From positions 1 through 49,581 of the forward strand of contig JAHDWJ010000037.1 of NCBI GenBank assembly GCA_023384415.1: DNA of 49,581 bases, in the 5' to 3' direction. The position numbers and the translations under genes are program-made. Source of the DNA: Anaerolineae bacterium (lineage in GTDB: Bacteria > Chloroflexota > Anaerolineae > Promineifilales > Promineifilaceae). Positions 31,331 to 39,191 of this stretch are shown one piece after another. Position 1 is the first letter of the stretch, and the number at the start of each line of letters is the position of its first letter. The notes under the pieces are model-generated. The model made no database searches. It was not told the origin of the DNA and was given only the letters and a program-made list of their open reading frames with translations.

Positions 31331-32353
31331 ATGTCAACTCAATCGTGGATGCGGCCGCGACGCCTACGCACCACCCCCCAACTTCGGGCTATGGTGCAGG
31401 AGACCCATCTCACCCCGGCCGATTTTATCTACCCACTGTTTGTCACCCATGGAGAGGAAATCCGCCACCCCATCCAATCTATGCCGGGGGTGTACCAGTT
31501 TTCCGTAGACCAACTGGCCGCCGAAGCCCAGGCCACTACCCGGCTGGGCATTCCCGCCGTCATTCTCTTTGGCCTGCCCGCCACCAAAGACCCCATCGGC
31601 CTGGAAAATTTCGCCCCGGATGGGATCATCCCCCAGGCGATACGGGCGCTCAAAACGGCCGCGCCGGACCTGCTGGTGATCACTGATATTTGCCTGTGTG
31701 AATACACGGATCACGGCCATTGTGGGCTGCTCAATGTGGGGAATGAGTCGCGGCCGCAGCCCCACCTGCCGGAAGGGTATGTCCTCAACGACGAAACCCT
31801 GCCCATTTTGGCCCAAACGGCTTTGGCCCATGCCCAGGCTGGCGCGGACATCGTAGCCCCCAGCGGCATGATAGATGGCATGGTGGCGGCCATCCGGGCC
31901 GCCCTGGATGAACATAGGTATACCCATCTGCCCATTATGTCCTACGCGGTCAAATATGCTTCCTCGTTTTATGGCCCATTCCGCGAGGCGGCACAAGGGG
32001 CGCCCCAATTTGGCGACCGGCAAAGTCACCAGATGAACCCGGCCAATGTGCGAGAAGCGTTACGAGAAGCGCAGGTGGATGTGAATGAAGGAGCGGATTT
32101 TCTCATGGTCAAGCCAGCGTTGGCCTACCTGGATGTGATCCGGCGGGTCCATGAAGCGTTCCCCACACTCCCCCTGGTGGCGTATAACGTCAGTGGGGAA
32201 TATGCCATGCTCAAAGCGGCCGCGCAGAATGGCTGGCTGGATGAAAAAAAAGCGGTGTTGGAAACCCTCACCAGCATCAAACGGGCTGGGGCAGATCTCA
32301 TTATCACCTATCACGCCAGGGACGCGGCCGCGTGGCTGGGAAATAGGGTGTGA
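31331..32353 (+). CDS. hemB: Delta-aminolevulinic acid dehydratase (porphobilinogen synthase)
   Basis: Condenses two 5-aminolevulinate molecules to porphobilinogen. The 340-residue protein shows the zinc-type cysteine triad in DICLCEYTDHGHCG (about 121-134), so it should use zinc, the DIVAPSGMIDGMV loop, the Schiff-base lysines in MSYAVKYASSFYGPFR (about 203) and FLMVKPALAYLD (about 258), and the C-terminal ITYHARDAAAWL. AAGGA lies ten bases before the ATG. It follows the long hairpin at 31251-31312 and ends eight bases before a heptad tract. Confidence 0.97.
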   Translation: MSTQSWMRPRRLRTTPQLRAMVQETHLTPADFIYPLFVTHGEEIRHPIQSMPGVYQFSVDQLAAEAQATTRLGIPAVILFGLPATKDPIGLENFAPDGIIPQAIRALKTAAPDLLVITDICLCEYTDHGHCGLLNVGNESRPQPHLPEGYVLNDETLPILAQTALAHAQAGADIVAPSGMIDGMVAAIRAALDEHRYTHLPIMSYAVKYASSFYGPFREAAQGAPQFGDRQSHQMNPANVREALREAQVDVNEGADFLMVKPALAYLDVIRRVHEAFPTLPLVAYNVSGEYAMLKAAAQNGWLDEKKAVLETLTSIKRAGADLIITYHARDAAAWLGNRV

Positions 32354-32414
32354 GAGACTGGAGACTAGAGACTGGAGATTCGCAAACTCAAAACCTGAAA
32401 CTTGAAACCTGAAA
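32354..32414 (+). repeat. Two heptad tandem repeat tracts before the HemQ-like gene
   Basis: Four GAGACTG-type units (32354-32381) are followed by three CCTGAAA-type units (32394-32414), ending five bases before the ATG at 32420. No Shine-Dalgarno sequence is present between them and the start. Confidence 0.85.
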
Positions 32415-32419
32415 CCATT

Positions 32420-33145
32420 ATGAACAATGAAGAATTAGAAGACGTAGATATTAGTGAAAAAGGGCGTGGGCCAGATGGGCAGGTCATTAGCTCAGAGCAG
32501 CGGCTGTATATGCAGATGCTGGCTTTTGGGGAATGTACCGACGCGGCCGCGCTCATCCCTGATTTGGCTGAGGCCGGCATTCCTGGGGCGTTGTATGTAG
32601 ACCTGAATGATCCCCAGGGGGTCGCTCTGGTCACCTACAGCGAAGATCCAGATTTTTTTGTGACTGACCTGCGCCAATTCTTGAACTATCCCCCGTTTGT
32701 CGGGCTGCTGCCTAAACCAGAATACACCATGTTTGGCCGCACTTATGCCCTGGGATATGAGCCGGACCTGGAGCAGACGTTGGTTACGCGGCCGCGCCAA
32801 CGCCTCCTGGACCCTAAATTCCCCTGGGTGATATGGTACCCCCTACGCCGGGCGGGCTCCTTTGAGCAGCTATCGGCCCAGGAGCAGCGGGTTATCCTGG
32901 CCGAACATGGAGGGATTGGCCGGGCTTTTGGCCGGGCCGGGTTGGGGGTAGATATTCGTCTGGCCTGTCATGGGCTAGACAAACATGATAACGATTTTGT
33001 CATCGCCCTGCTCGGCCCCCAACTGCTCCCCCTCTCCAGCATCGTTCAGCGGATGCGGAAAACCAAACAGACCTCACTCCATCTGGAGCGGCTAGGCCCC
33101 TTCTTCATTGGCAAAGCCATCTGGCAGAGCCAAAGCCAGCAATAG
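32420..33145 (+). CDS. chdC: Chlorite-dismutase-family protein, probable coproheme decarboxylase (HemQ/ChdC)
   Basis: Likely converts coproheme III to protoheme in the last step of the coproporphyrin-dependent pathway. The 241-residue protein has the family's C-terminal domain (about 130-240): WYPLRRAGSFEQLS, the proximal haem ligand in LAEHGGIGRAFG (His about 180), GLDKHDNDFVIALL and LGPFFIGKAIW. The N-terminal half (about 20-125) is the weaker ferredoxin-like copy. Compared with Firmicutes HemQ, the lysine next to the catalytic tyrosine of YPM-K is missing, as in other phyla. The frame begins at a TTG at 32402, but ATG 32420 is the natural start. It sits between hemB and hemE, which supports a haem role over chlorite breakdown. 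Confidence 0.82.
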   Translation: MNNEELEDVDISEKGRGPDGQVISSEQRLYMQMLAFGECTDAAALIPDLAEAGIPGALYVDLNDPQGVALVTYSEDPDFFVTDLRQFLNYPPFVGLLPKPEYTMFGRTYALGYEPDLEQTLVTRPRQRLLDPKFPWVIWYPLRRAGSFEQLSAQEQRVILAEHGGIGRAFGRAGLGVDIRLACHGLDKHDNDFVIALLGPQLLPLSSIVQRMRKTKQTSLHLERLGPFFIGKAIWQSQSQQ

Positions 33146-33188
33146 CTTAAAAAACTATCGAAACTCCGAGGAACTATCGTCCCGGCAA

Positions 33189-33209
33189 CCTGAAACCTGA
33201 AACCTGAAA
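33189..33209 (+). repeat. Heptad tandem repeat, three units of CCTGAAA
   Basis: Three perfect units end two bases before the hemE ATG; no other ribosome-site candidate is present. Confidence 0.88.
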
Positions 33210-33211
33210 CC

Positions 33212-34264
33212 ATGACACCTGAACCAACAACCCCTTTTCTCCGGGCCTGCCGGGGGCTGCCAGCGGCGTATACACCGGTCTGGCTAATGCGCCAGGCTGG
33301 CCGATATATGCCCGAATATCGTGAAATTCGCGGCCGCGTCTCCATGCTCGACCTCATCAACAACCCTGAGCTGGCCGCCGAAGTCACCCTGCAACCGATC
33401 AAAACATTCAATCTGGATGCTGCCATTATTTTCGCCGACATCTTACCCCCCCTAATAGGCATGGGGCTAAAGCTAGAATTTGCCCCCAGTGAAGGGCCAG
33501 TTATCCACAACCCAATCCGCCAGCCATATGACGTTGACATCCTGGCCGTTCCCCCTGCTACCGAGACGATGGGCGCCACCCTGAAAGCGATCTCCCTGCT
33601 CAAACCAGAGCTAGACAGCCGAAACATTCCCCTGATCGGGTTTGCCGGGGCCCCGTTCACCCTGGCTTCCTATGCCATTGAAGGGGGCGGCTCAAAAACC
33701 TATCTGCGTACCAAAGCCTTTATGTACCAACATCCAGCAGCCTGGAAACGGCTGATGATTAAATTGGCGACGGTACAGGCGGATTATCTCTTACAGCAGG
33801 CCAGAGCGGGTGCGGCCGCGCTGCAAATTTTCGACTCCTGGGTTGGTTTAGCCCTGGGTCGGGCCGATTATCTGCGCTTTGTCCAGCCCTATAACCAGAT
33901 GTTATTCAACCAGCTCAAGACGGCCAATGTCCCGGTTATCCATTTCAGCACCGGCACCACCGCCTATCTGCCAGATGTGGCCGCCAGTGGGGGAGATGTC
34001 ATCAGTGTGGATTGGCGGATGCCCCTGGGCTGGGCCTGGGGGCAAATCGGATATGAGCGGCCCATCCAGGGAAACCTGGACCCGATTGCCCTGCTGGCCC
34101 CCTGGCGTGAACTGCGCTACCAGATTGACGCGGTGTTAGAACAGGCTGGCGGCCGCGACGGGCACATCTTTAACCTGGGGCACGGCCTCTTCCCAGAAAC
34201 CCCAGTAGACAACGTGCGCCGCCTCATTGATTACGTCCACGAAAAAACAGCGAATGATGCGTGA
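33212..34264 (+). CDS. hemE: Uroporphyrinogen decarboxylase
   Basis: Converts uroporphyrinogen III to coproporphyrinogen III, the branch point substrate of the later pathways. The 350-residue protein has the substrate-binding PVWLMRQAGRYMPEYRE (about 21-37), the catalytic DAAIIFADILPPLIGMG (about 69-86), GFAGAPFTLASYAIEGGGS, IFDSWVG, VIHFSTGT and the C-terminal NLGHGLFPETPVDNV. It has full length. The start lacks a purine-rich site and directly follows CCTGAAA heptads. The stop TGA overlaps the ATG of hemH (34264). Confidence 0.97.
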   Translation: MTPEPTTPFLRACRGLPAAYTPVWLMRQAGRYMPEYREIRGRVSMLDLINNPELAAEVTLQPIKTFNLDAAIIFADILPPLIGMGLKLEFAPSEGPVIHNPIRQPYDVDILAVPPATETMGATLKAISLLKPELDSRNIPLIGFAGAPFTLASYAIEGGGSKTYLRTKAFMYQHPAAWKRLMIKLATVQADYLLQQARAGAAALQIFDSWVGLALGRADYLRFVQPYNQMLFNQLKTANVPVIHFSTGTTAYLPDVAASGGDVISVDWRMPLGWAWGQIGYERPIQGNLDPIALLAPWRELRYQIDAVLEQAGGRDGHIFNLGHGLFPETPVDNVRRLIDYVHEKTANDA

Positions 34265-34269
34265 TGCGT
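34256..34269 (+). repeat. Heptad repeat, two units of GATGCGT
   Basis: Two units cover the overlap of hemE's stop codon with hemH's start. Too short to be sure, but the period agrees with the other tracts. Confidence 0.5.
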
Positions 34270-35244
34270 GAGAAACCTTTGCTTACGTTTCACCCACCCG
34301 AAATGATTATGCGTTCAATACAGTACCCCATCGGTGTTCTCATCATGGCCTATGGCGGGCCAAATAGTTTAGACGAGCTGCCCGGTTACCTGGCCGATAT
34401 TCGCCAGGGGCGGCCGACAACCCCCGCCGTTTTAGCTGAAATCAGCCACAATTACCGCCAGATTGGGGGCAAATCCCCCCTGCTGGCGTTTACTCAGGCC
34501 CAGGTTGAAGCCGTCCAGGCCCAATTGGATCCGGCCCGGTTCCGCTGTTACCTGGGGATGCGCCATTGGTACCCCTGGATTGAAGAGGTGGTGGGCCAAA
34601 TGGTTGAGGACGGCATCACCCACGCCGTCAGCCTGGTGTTGGCCCCCCATTTTAGTAAGATGAGTGTGGCGAAATACCAGGCCAAAATCGCCGATGGGTT
34701 GGCGATGGCCCATGGTGATATTCAGGTTACCCATATTGCCAGCTACCATGATGCCCCCAAATTGATTGCAGCGTTGGCCAATCGGGTACACGAAGGGTTG
34801 GTGCGGTGGCCGGAAGGGGAGCGGCCGCATGTCCATGTCATCTTTTCCGCCCACAGCTTACCCACCCGCATCCGCCAAATGGGCGACCCGTATGAGCAGC
34901 AGCTTCAGGAGACGGCCCGTCTGGTGGCGGCTAAGGCGGGGCTAAGTGAAGATCGCTGGTCGTGGAGCTACCAATCGGCCGGCCGCAGCCCGGAACCATG
35001 GTTAGGGCCGCAGATACAGGAACATATCCCCACCCTGGCCAAACAGGGAATCAAGAACATCATCAGCATTCCCGTTGGTTTTGTCAGTGACCATGTAGAA
35101 ATTTTGTATGACATTGACATCCAAGCGCAAGAAGTAGCCCGTTCGCTGGGGGTACGGCTGGAGCGACCGCCGGCGTTAAACAATGACCCGCTGTTTATCC
35201 AGACCTTAGTCGAGTTAATCGAAGCCGCAGCCCCTGAGCAATAA
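34264..35244 (+). CDS. hemH: Ferrochelatase (likely coproporphyrin ferrochelatase)
   Basis: Inserts ferrous iron into the porphyrin; in a HemQ-type pathway the substrate would be coproporphyrin III. The protein of about 326 residues has GVLIMAYGGPNSLDELPGYL near the N terminus, the metal-site histidine in VIFSAHSLPTRI, the YQSAGRSPEPWLGPQIQEHI signature and VGFVSDHVEILYDIDI with the conserved glutamate. ATG 34264 overlaps the hemE stop; an ATG at 34309 also gives a family-like N terminus. Next gene starts 26 bp after its stop. Confidence 0.95.
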   Translation: MREKPLLTFHPPEMIMRSIQYPIGVLIMAYGGPNSLDELPGYLADIRQGRPTTPAVLAEISHNYRQIGGKSPLLAFTQAQVEAVQAQLDPARFRCYLGMRHWYPWIEEVVGQMVEDGITHAVSLVLAPHFSKMSVAKYQAKIADGLAMAHGDIQVTHIASYHDAPKLIAALANRVHEGLVRWPEGERPHVHVIFSAHSLPTRIRQMGDPYEQQLQETARLVAAKAGLSEDRWSWSYQSAGRSPEPWLGPQIQEHIPTLAKQGIKNIISIPVGFVSDHVEILYDIDIQAQEVARSLGVRLERPPALNNDPLFIQTLVELIEAAAPEQ

Positions 35245-35264
35245 CTCGAAACTCGAAACTCGAA
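35244..35264 (+). repeat. Heptad tandem repeat, three units of ACTCGAA
   Basis: Three units begin at the hemH stop and end six bases before the hemY ATG. Confidence 0.88.
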
Positions 35265-35270
35265 ACTAAA

Positions 35271-36638
35271 ATGAACCAAATCTTGATTATTGGCGGGGGG
35301 ATTACCGGGTTAGCGGCCGCGTACCGCTTAGAGCAGATCACCCCCTACCCCATCACCCTCATCGAAAAATCGGTCCGGCTGGGGGGGAAGCTGTTTACCG
35401 AACAGGTAGACGGGTTTACTATCGAAGCGGGCGCGGACAGCTTCCTGAGCCGGAAACCCCGTGGGGTTGGGTTGTGTGAGGAGTTGGGGATAACAGGGCA
35501 GTTGTGCGGCCGCGATCCTCAGTATAACCACACTTTCATCCGGCGGCACGGCCAGCTTCACCCCCTACCTGAAGGGTTAAGCGGCCTTGTCCCCACCAAC
35601 CTGGAGGCCCTCAACAACAGCCCGCTCCTTTCTCCAGCAGGCAAGCTGCGGGTGGCCCAAGAGCCATTCATCCCCCCGGCAGAGAACCCTGGGGATGAAT
35701 CTATCGCCGCTTTTATGAGCCGCCGAATGGGGGGTGAGGTGTATGCGGAGTTGGTCGAGCCGCTGATGAGTGGGATTTATGCCGGAGATGGGACACAGCT
35801 CAGTCTGGCAGCAACCTTTCCCCAACTACGCCAGATTGAGCAAAAGCACGGCAGTTTGTTGAAAGGGTTAAGCAGCCCCAACAATAGAGATGCGCTGTAT
35901 CCCCCGTTTGTCAGCTTCAATGGCGGCATGGGAGAGATGATCACCCTGCTGGCAGCGAAACTCAAACGCACCACCATTCTGACAGGTGTTGGGGTAGCCG
36001 ATTTACAACGCACGACTGCTGGCTATATTGCCCACCTGGAAAACGGGCAACATTGGGCGGCGGCCGCTGTTATTGTGGCTACTCCAGCTTACGTGACAGC
36101 GCAACTGTTAGCTTCGTTGGATGCCGAGCTGGCGACGGCGCACGCCGCTATCCCCCATGCTTCCTCAGTAACGGTAACATTGGGGTACGCGGCCGCTGAG
36201 ATTCCCCACCCCCTGGACGGATATGGCTATGTTATCCCCCGCGTGGAAGGGGCAGACCTGCTGGCCTGTACCTGGAGTTCGCGTAAATGGCACGGCCGCA
36301 CCCCGGATGGCGCGGTGCAGGTGCGGCTTTACCTGGGGCGGTATGGCGGGCAGGAGCTGGTGTCCTTGAACGATGAGGCATTGTTTGGACTGGCCCAGGC
36401 CGAGATGAAACAGATAATGGGGGTGACGGCGCGGCCGCGGCTGCAACGGCTTTATCGCTGGCCCAACGGGATGCCCCAATACACCCTCGGCCATCTGGAG
36501 CGATTAGCCACCATCGAAACCCGCTTAACCCACCACCCTGGCCTCTTCCTGGCCGGCGCAGCTTACCGCGGCGTTGGCATACCTGATTGCATTGCCTCGG
36601 GGGAGCAGGCGAGTGAGCGAGTTTGCGAGTGGCTATGA
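35271..36638 (+). CDS. hemY: FAD-dependent protoporphyrinogen/coproporphyrinogen oxidase
   Basis: Oxidises the porphyrinogen to porphyrin with oxygen as acceptor; also called hemG or cgoX. The 455-residue protein starts with the FAD-binding ILIIGGGITGLAAAYRLEQ (about 3-22), has GGKLFTEQVDGFTIEAGADSF and a C-terminal flavin segment FLAGAAYRGVGIPDCIASGEQAS (about 424-446). No membrane segment or signal is evident, as in soluble HemY. The start lacks a Shine-Dalgarno site and follows ACTCGAA heptads. In the coproporphyrin pathway it acts before HemH. Five octamers lie inside. Confidence 0.94.
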   Translation: MNQILIIGGGITGLAAAYRLEQITPYPITLIEKSVRLGGKLFTEQVDGFTIEAGADSFLSRKPRGVGLCEELGITGQLCGRDPQYNHTFIRRHGQLHPLPEGLSGLVPTNLEALNNSPLLSPAGKLRVAQEPFIPPAENPGDESIAAFMSRRMGGEVYAELVEPLMSGIYAGDGTQLSLAATFPQLRQIEQKHGSLLKGLSSPNNRDALYPPFVSFNGGMGEMITLLAAKLKRTTILTGVGVADLQRTTAGYIAHLENGQHWAAAAVIVATPAYVTAQLLASLDAELATAHAAIPHASSVTVTLGYAAAEIPHPLDGYGYVIPRVEGADLLACTWSSRKWHGRTPDGAVQVRLYLGRYGGQELVSLNDEALFGLAQAEMKQIMGVTARPRLQRLYRWPNGMPQYTLGHLERLATIETRLTHHPGLFLAGAAYRGVGIPDCIASGEQASERVCEWL

Positions 36639-36790
36639 ACACAGATGAGCAGGATTAACGGATTGGCAACCACTCATCCGCTAATCTCGCTTATCCATGT
36701 TCCCCTGTCTATGAACACGGATGCACAGGATTGACGGGTTGGCAACCACTCATCCGTTAATCCCGCTTATCCATGTTCCCTTCATCCGTA
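36637..36790. repeat. Two tandem copies of an ATCCG-type hairpin unit
   Basis: Two near-identical units of about 75 bp (36637-36713 and 36714-36790) each start with AACAC(A/G)GATG and end with CTTATCCATGTTCC. Each unit is itself an inverted repeat (GGATTAACGGAT against ATCCGCTAATCTC). The units fill the gap before hemL. Too few and too self-complementary to be a CRISPR. Confidence 0.85.
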
Positions 36791-36814
36791 GCTCCCTTAC
36801 AAAGGAAATAAGAA

Positions 36815-38113
36815 ATGCTAAACAGAACCCAATCAGAGAAGCTGTTTGCCGAAGCGCAGGCGTTAATACCAGGGGGAGTGAATTCACCGGTGCGGGCGTT
36901 CCGGGCAGTGGGGGGTCAGCCGTTGTTCATTGAACGGGGCGAAGGAGCGTACCTGCTAGATGTGGATGGCAACCGGTATATTGATTATGTGCTTTCCTGG
37001 GGGCCGCTTATTTTAGGCCACGCCCATCCCCAGGTCGCGGCCGCGCTCGCCGATGCCCTCAGCAAAGGCACCAGCTACGGGGCCCCCTGCCCTTCCGAAG
37101 TTGAGTTAGCCCGGCTCATCACCCAACTCATGCCCAACATCGAGATGATTCGGTTCGTCAACTCCGGCACCGAAGCTACCATGAGCGTCTTGCGGCTGGC
37201 ACGAGCGTTCACCGGGAGGGAGAAAATTATCAAATTTGAGGGCAATTACCACGGCCACGCCGATATGCTCCTGGTACAGGCGGGTTCAGGCGTTGCCACT
37301 CTGGGGCTGCCCGATTCGCCAGGTGTGCCCGTCGGGGCTACCGTTCACACCCTAACGGCACCGTACAACGATTTGGCGGCGGTGCAGCGGCTCTTTGAAC
37401 AATTCCCTGACCAGATTGCCGCCGTTATTGTCGAGCCAGTCAGTGGCAACATGGGGTTGGTGCGGCCGCTATCCGAATTCCTGCCCGGTTTACGTGATCT
37501 GACCACCCAGGCCGGGTCTCTCCTTGTTTTCGACGAGGTGATGACCGGCTTTCGGGTTCATCTGGGCGGGGCACAGGCGCTGTATGGGGTGAAACCAGAC
37601 CTGACAGCGTTGGGCAAGGTGATTGGTGGGGGTTTGCCGGTAGGGGCTTATGGGGGGCGGCGGGAGATTATGTCGCTGGTAGCCCCGCTGGGGCCAATGT
37701 ATCAAGCGGGTACGCTGTCAGGGAACCCCCTGGCGATGGCTGGGGGAATCAGTACCCTACGGCTGCTTTCCCTGCCGGGAGTTTGGGAACAGCTAGAGGT
37801 GATGGGAGAAAAGCTAGTGACGGGACTGGCGGAAAGGTTCGCGGCCGCGGCCATGCCCGTCCAGGTAGAGCGGGTCGGCACCATGTTCGGCTTTTTCTTT
37901 AGCGAACAGCCCATCATCAACTGGGCCACGGCTAAACTGGCCGATACCGCCCGCTTTGCCGCTTTTCATCAGGTCATGTTAGAACATGGGGTGTATTTGG
38001 CCCCTTCCCAATTTGAAGCCGGTTTTATCTCCACCATGCACGGCGAGCAAGAAATTAGAGCGACTTTAGCGGCGGTGGAGAAGAGTTTGGGGAGTGGGAG
38101 GGTGGGAAATTGA
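36815..38113 (+). CDS. hemL: Glutamate-1-semialdehyde 2,1-aminomutase
   Basis: Converts glutamate-1-semialdehyde to 5-aminolevulinate using pyridoxal phosphate, the step after hemA. The 432-residue protein has the PGGVNSPVRAF start, NSGTEATMSVLRLAR, GNYHGHADMLL, VFDEVMTGFRVHLGGAQ, and the cofactor lysine in LTALGKVIGGGLPVGAYGG (about 270). AAAGGAAATAAG precedes the ATG. It closes the haem set even though it acts second in the pathway. A GAGACTG-type heptad tract begins right at its stop. Confidence 0.97.
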   Translation: MLNRTQSEKLFAEAQALIPGGVNSPVRAFRAVGGQPLFIERGEGAYLLDVDGNRYIDYVLSWGPLILGHAHPQVAAALADALSKGTSYGAPCPSEVELARLITQLMPNIEMIRFVNSGTEATMSVLRLARAFTGREKIIKFEGNYHGHADMLLVQAGSGVATLGLPDSPGVPVGATVHTLTAPYNDLAAVQRLFEQFPDQIAAVIVEPVSGNMGLVRPLSEFLPGLRDLTTQAGSLLVFDEVMTGFRVHLGGAQALYGVKPDLTALGKVIGGGLPVGAYGGRREIMSLVAPLGPMYQAGTLSGNPLAMAGGISTLRLLSLPGVWEQLEVMGEKLVTGLAERFAAAAMPVQVERVGTMFGFFFSEQPIINWATAKLADTARFAAFHQVMLEHGVYLAPSQFEAGFISTMHGEQEIRATLAAVEKSLGSGRVGN

Positions 38114-38141
38114 GAGATTAGAGACTGGGGACTGGAGACGG
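38114..38141 (+). repeat. Heptad tandem repeat at the hemL/pyrD junction
   Basis: Four degenerate units (GAGATTA, GAGACTG, GGGACTG, GAGACGG) lie exactly between the hemL stop and the pyrD stop of the convergent gene. Confidence 0.8.
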
Positions 38142-39191
38142 CTAACGGCTGACTGCTGCCAATTGGCGCAAGATTCGGCCAGCAATGCCTGGCCCTTCGT
38201 AAATCAGGCCGGTGTACAGCTGAACAAGGGATGCACCAGCGTCAAGTTTAGCCTGGACATCGGCAGCGGTGCGGATGCCGCCTATGCCAATGATGGGGAG
38301 TTGGCCGTTGGTTTGCCGGGCAATGTAGGCGATGATGGCGTTGCTGCGCTCACGCAAGGGAAGACCGCTCAATCCCCCGGCCTCGTTTTGGGCGGGATGA
38401 GTCAGTCCGGCCCGGCTGAGGGTAGTGTTGGTGGCAATAAGGGCGGCGATCTGGTGCTGGGTCGCGGCCGCCATCACCTCATCTAGCTCATCCCAGTCTA
38501 AGTCAGGGGCAATTTTGAGCAATAGCGGCCGCGCTGCCAAATGGTGTTTTTCTGCCAGGGCCACATTTTCTTGCTGTAATTCTCGCAACAGGTATCCCAG
38601 GTAATCCCCCCCCTGCAGCTCACGCAGGCCGGGGGTATTGGGGGAGCTGATATTGACCGCCAGGTAATCAGCGTAGGGGTAGACAGCCTGCATGACGGTA
38701 AGGTAGTCAGCGGCCGCGTCTTCTAACGGTGTTTCTTTCTGTTTGCCCAGGCTGACTCCTAACACAAAGGAGCGCTGCTTTTGGGTCAACTGCTGCAAAC
38801 GGGGGAGGGCGGCCGCGACACCCCCATTGGGGAAACCCATCCGGTTGATGATGGCTCCATCACCAGGCAGGCGAAAGATACGGGGGCGGGGGTTGCCGGG
38901 CTGCGGCCGCGGGGTCAGCGTTCCTACTTCAATGTGACCAAAACCCAGCCGGGCCAACCCATCAGCCACGTGAACATCTTTGTCAAACCCGGCGGCCAGG
39001 CCGAGGATGTTGGGGAAAGTGAGACCAAAAAGGGAACGCGGCCGCGAAGGGATGCGGCCGGCTAACAACCGTAGCAGCAGCCGCCCCCCTGCCCAATCCT
39101 GCGCCAATACCAAAGCAGAAAGCGTTCGTTCATGCACCGTTTCCGCATCCAGTCGGGCTAAAAAAGGAAGCAGCAGCCGCTGATAAATCAT
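38142..39191 (-). CDS. pyrD: Dihydroorotate dehydrogenase (quinone), class 2
   Basis: Oxidises dihydroorotate to orotate in pyrimidine synthesis, passing electrons to quinone. The 349-residue protein has the class 2 N-terminal membrane-contact helix (about 1-40), GLAAGFDKDVHVADGLARLGFGHIEVGT (read 66-93), the catalytic-serine segment LAVNISSPNTPGLRELQ (about 180-195), LLKIAPDL and GIGGIRTAADVQAKLDAGASLVQLYTGL near the end. The ATG (39189-39191) overlaps the stop of the Rpn-family gene by ATGA, so it is coupled to that gene. Six GCGGCCGC octamers fall within it, the densest stretch on the minus strand. Confidence 0.96.
   Translation of the reverse strand: MIYQRLLLPFLARLDAETVHERTLSALVLAQDWAGGRLLLRLLAGRIPSRPRSLFGLTFPNILGLAAGFDKDVHVADGLARLGFGHIEVGTLTPRPQPGNPRPRIFRLPGDGAIINRMGFPNGGVAAALPRLQQLTQKQRSFVLGVSLGKQKETPLEDAAADYLTVMQAVYPYADYLAVNISSPNTPGLRELQGGDYLGYLLRELQQENVALAEKHHLAARPLLLKIAPDLDWDELDEVMAAATQHQIAALIATNTTLSRAGLTHPAQNEAGGLSGLPLRERSNAIIAYIARQTNGQLPIIGIGGIRTAADVQAKLDAGASLVQLYTGLIYEGPGIAGRILRQLAAVSR

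Noticed and set aside
31364..32029. 221-residue minus-strand frame opposite hemB
   Set aside because: Antisense shadow; hemB is complete on the plus strand.
36637..36790. Possible CRISPR repeats
   Set aside because: Only two units, each self-complementary, without spacers of regular length; no cas genes.
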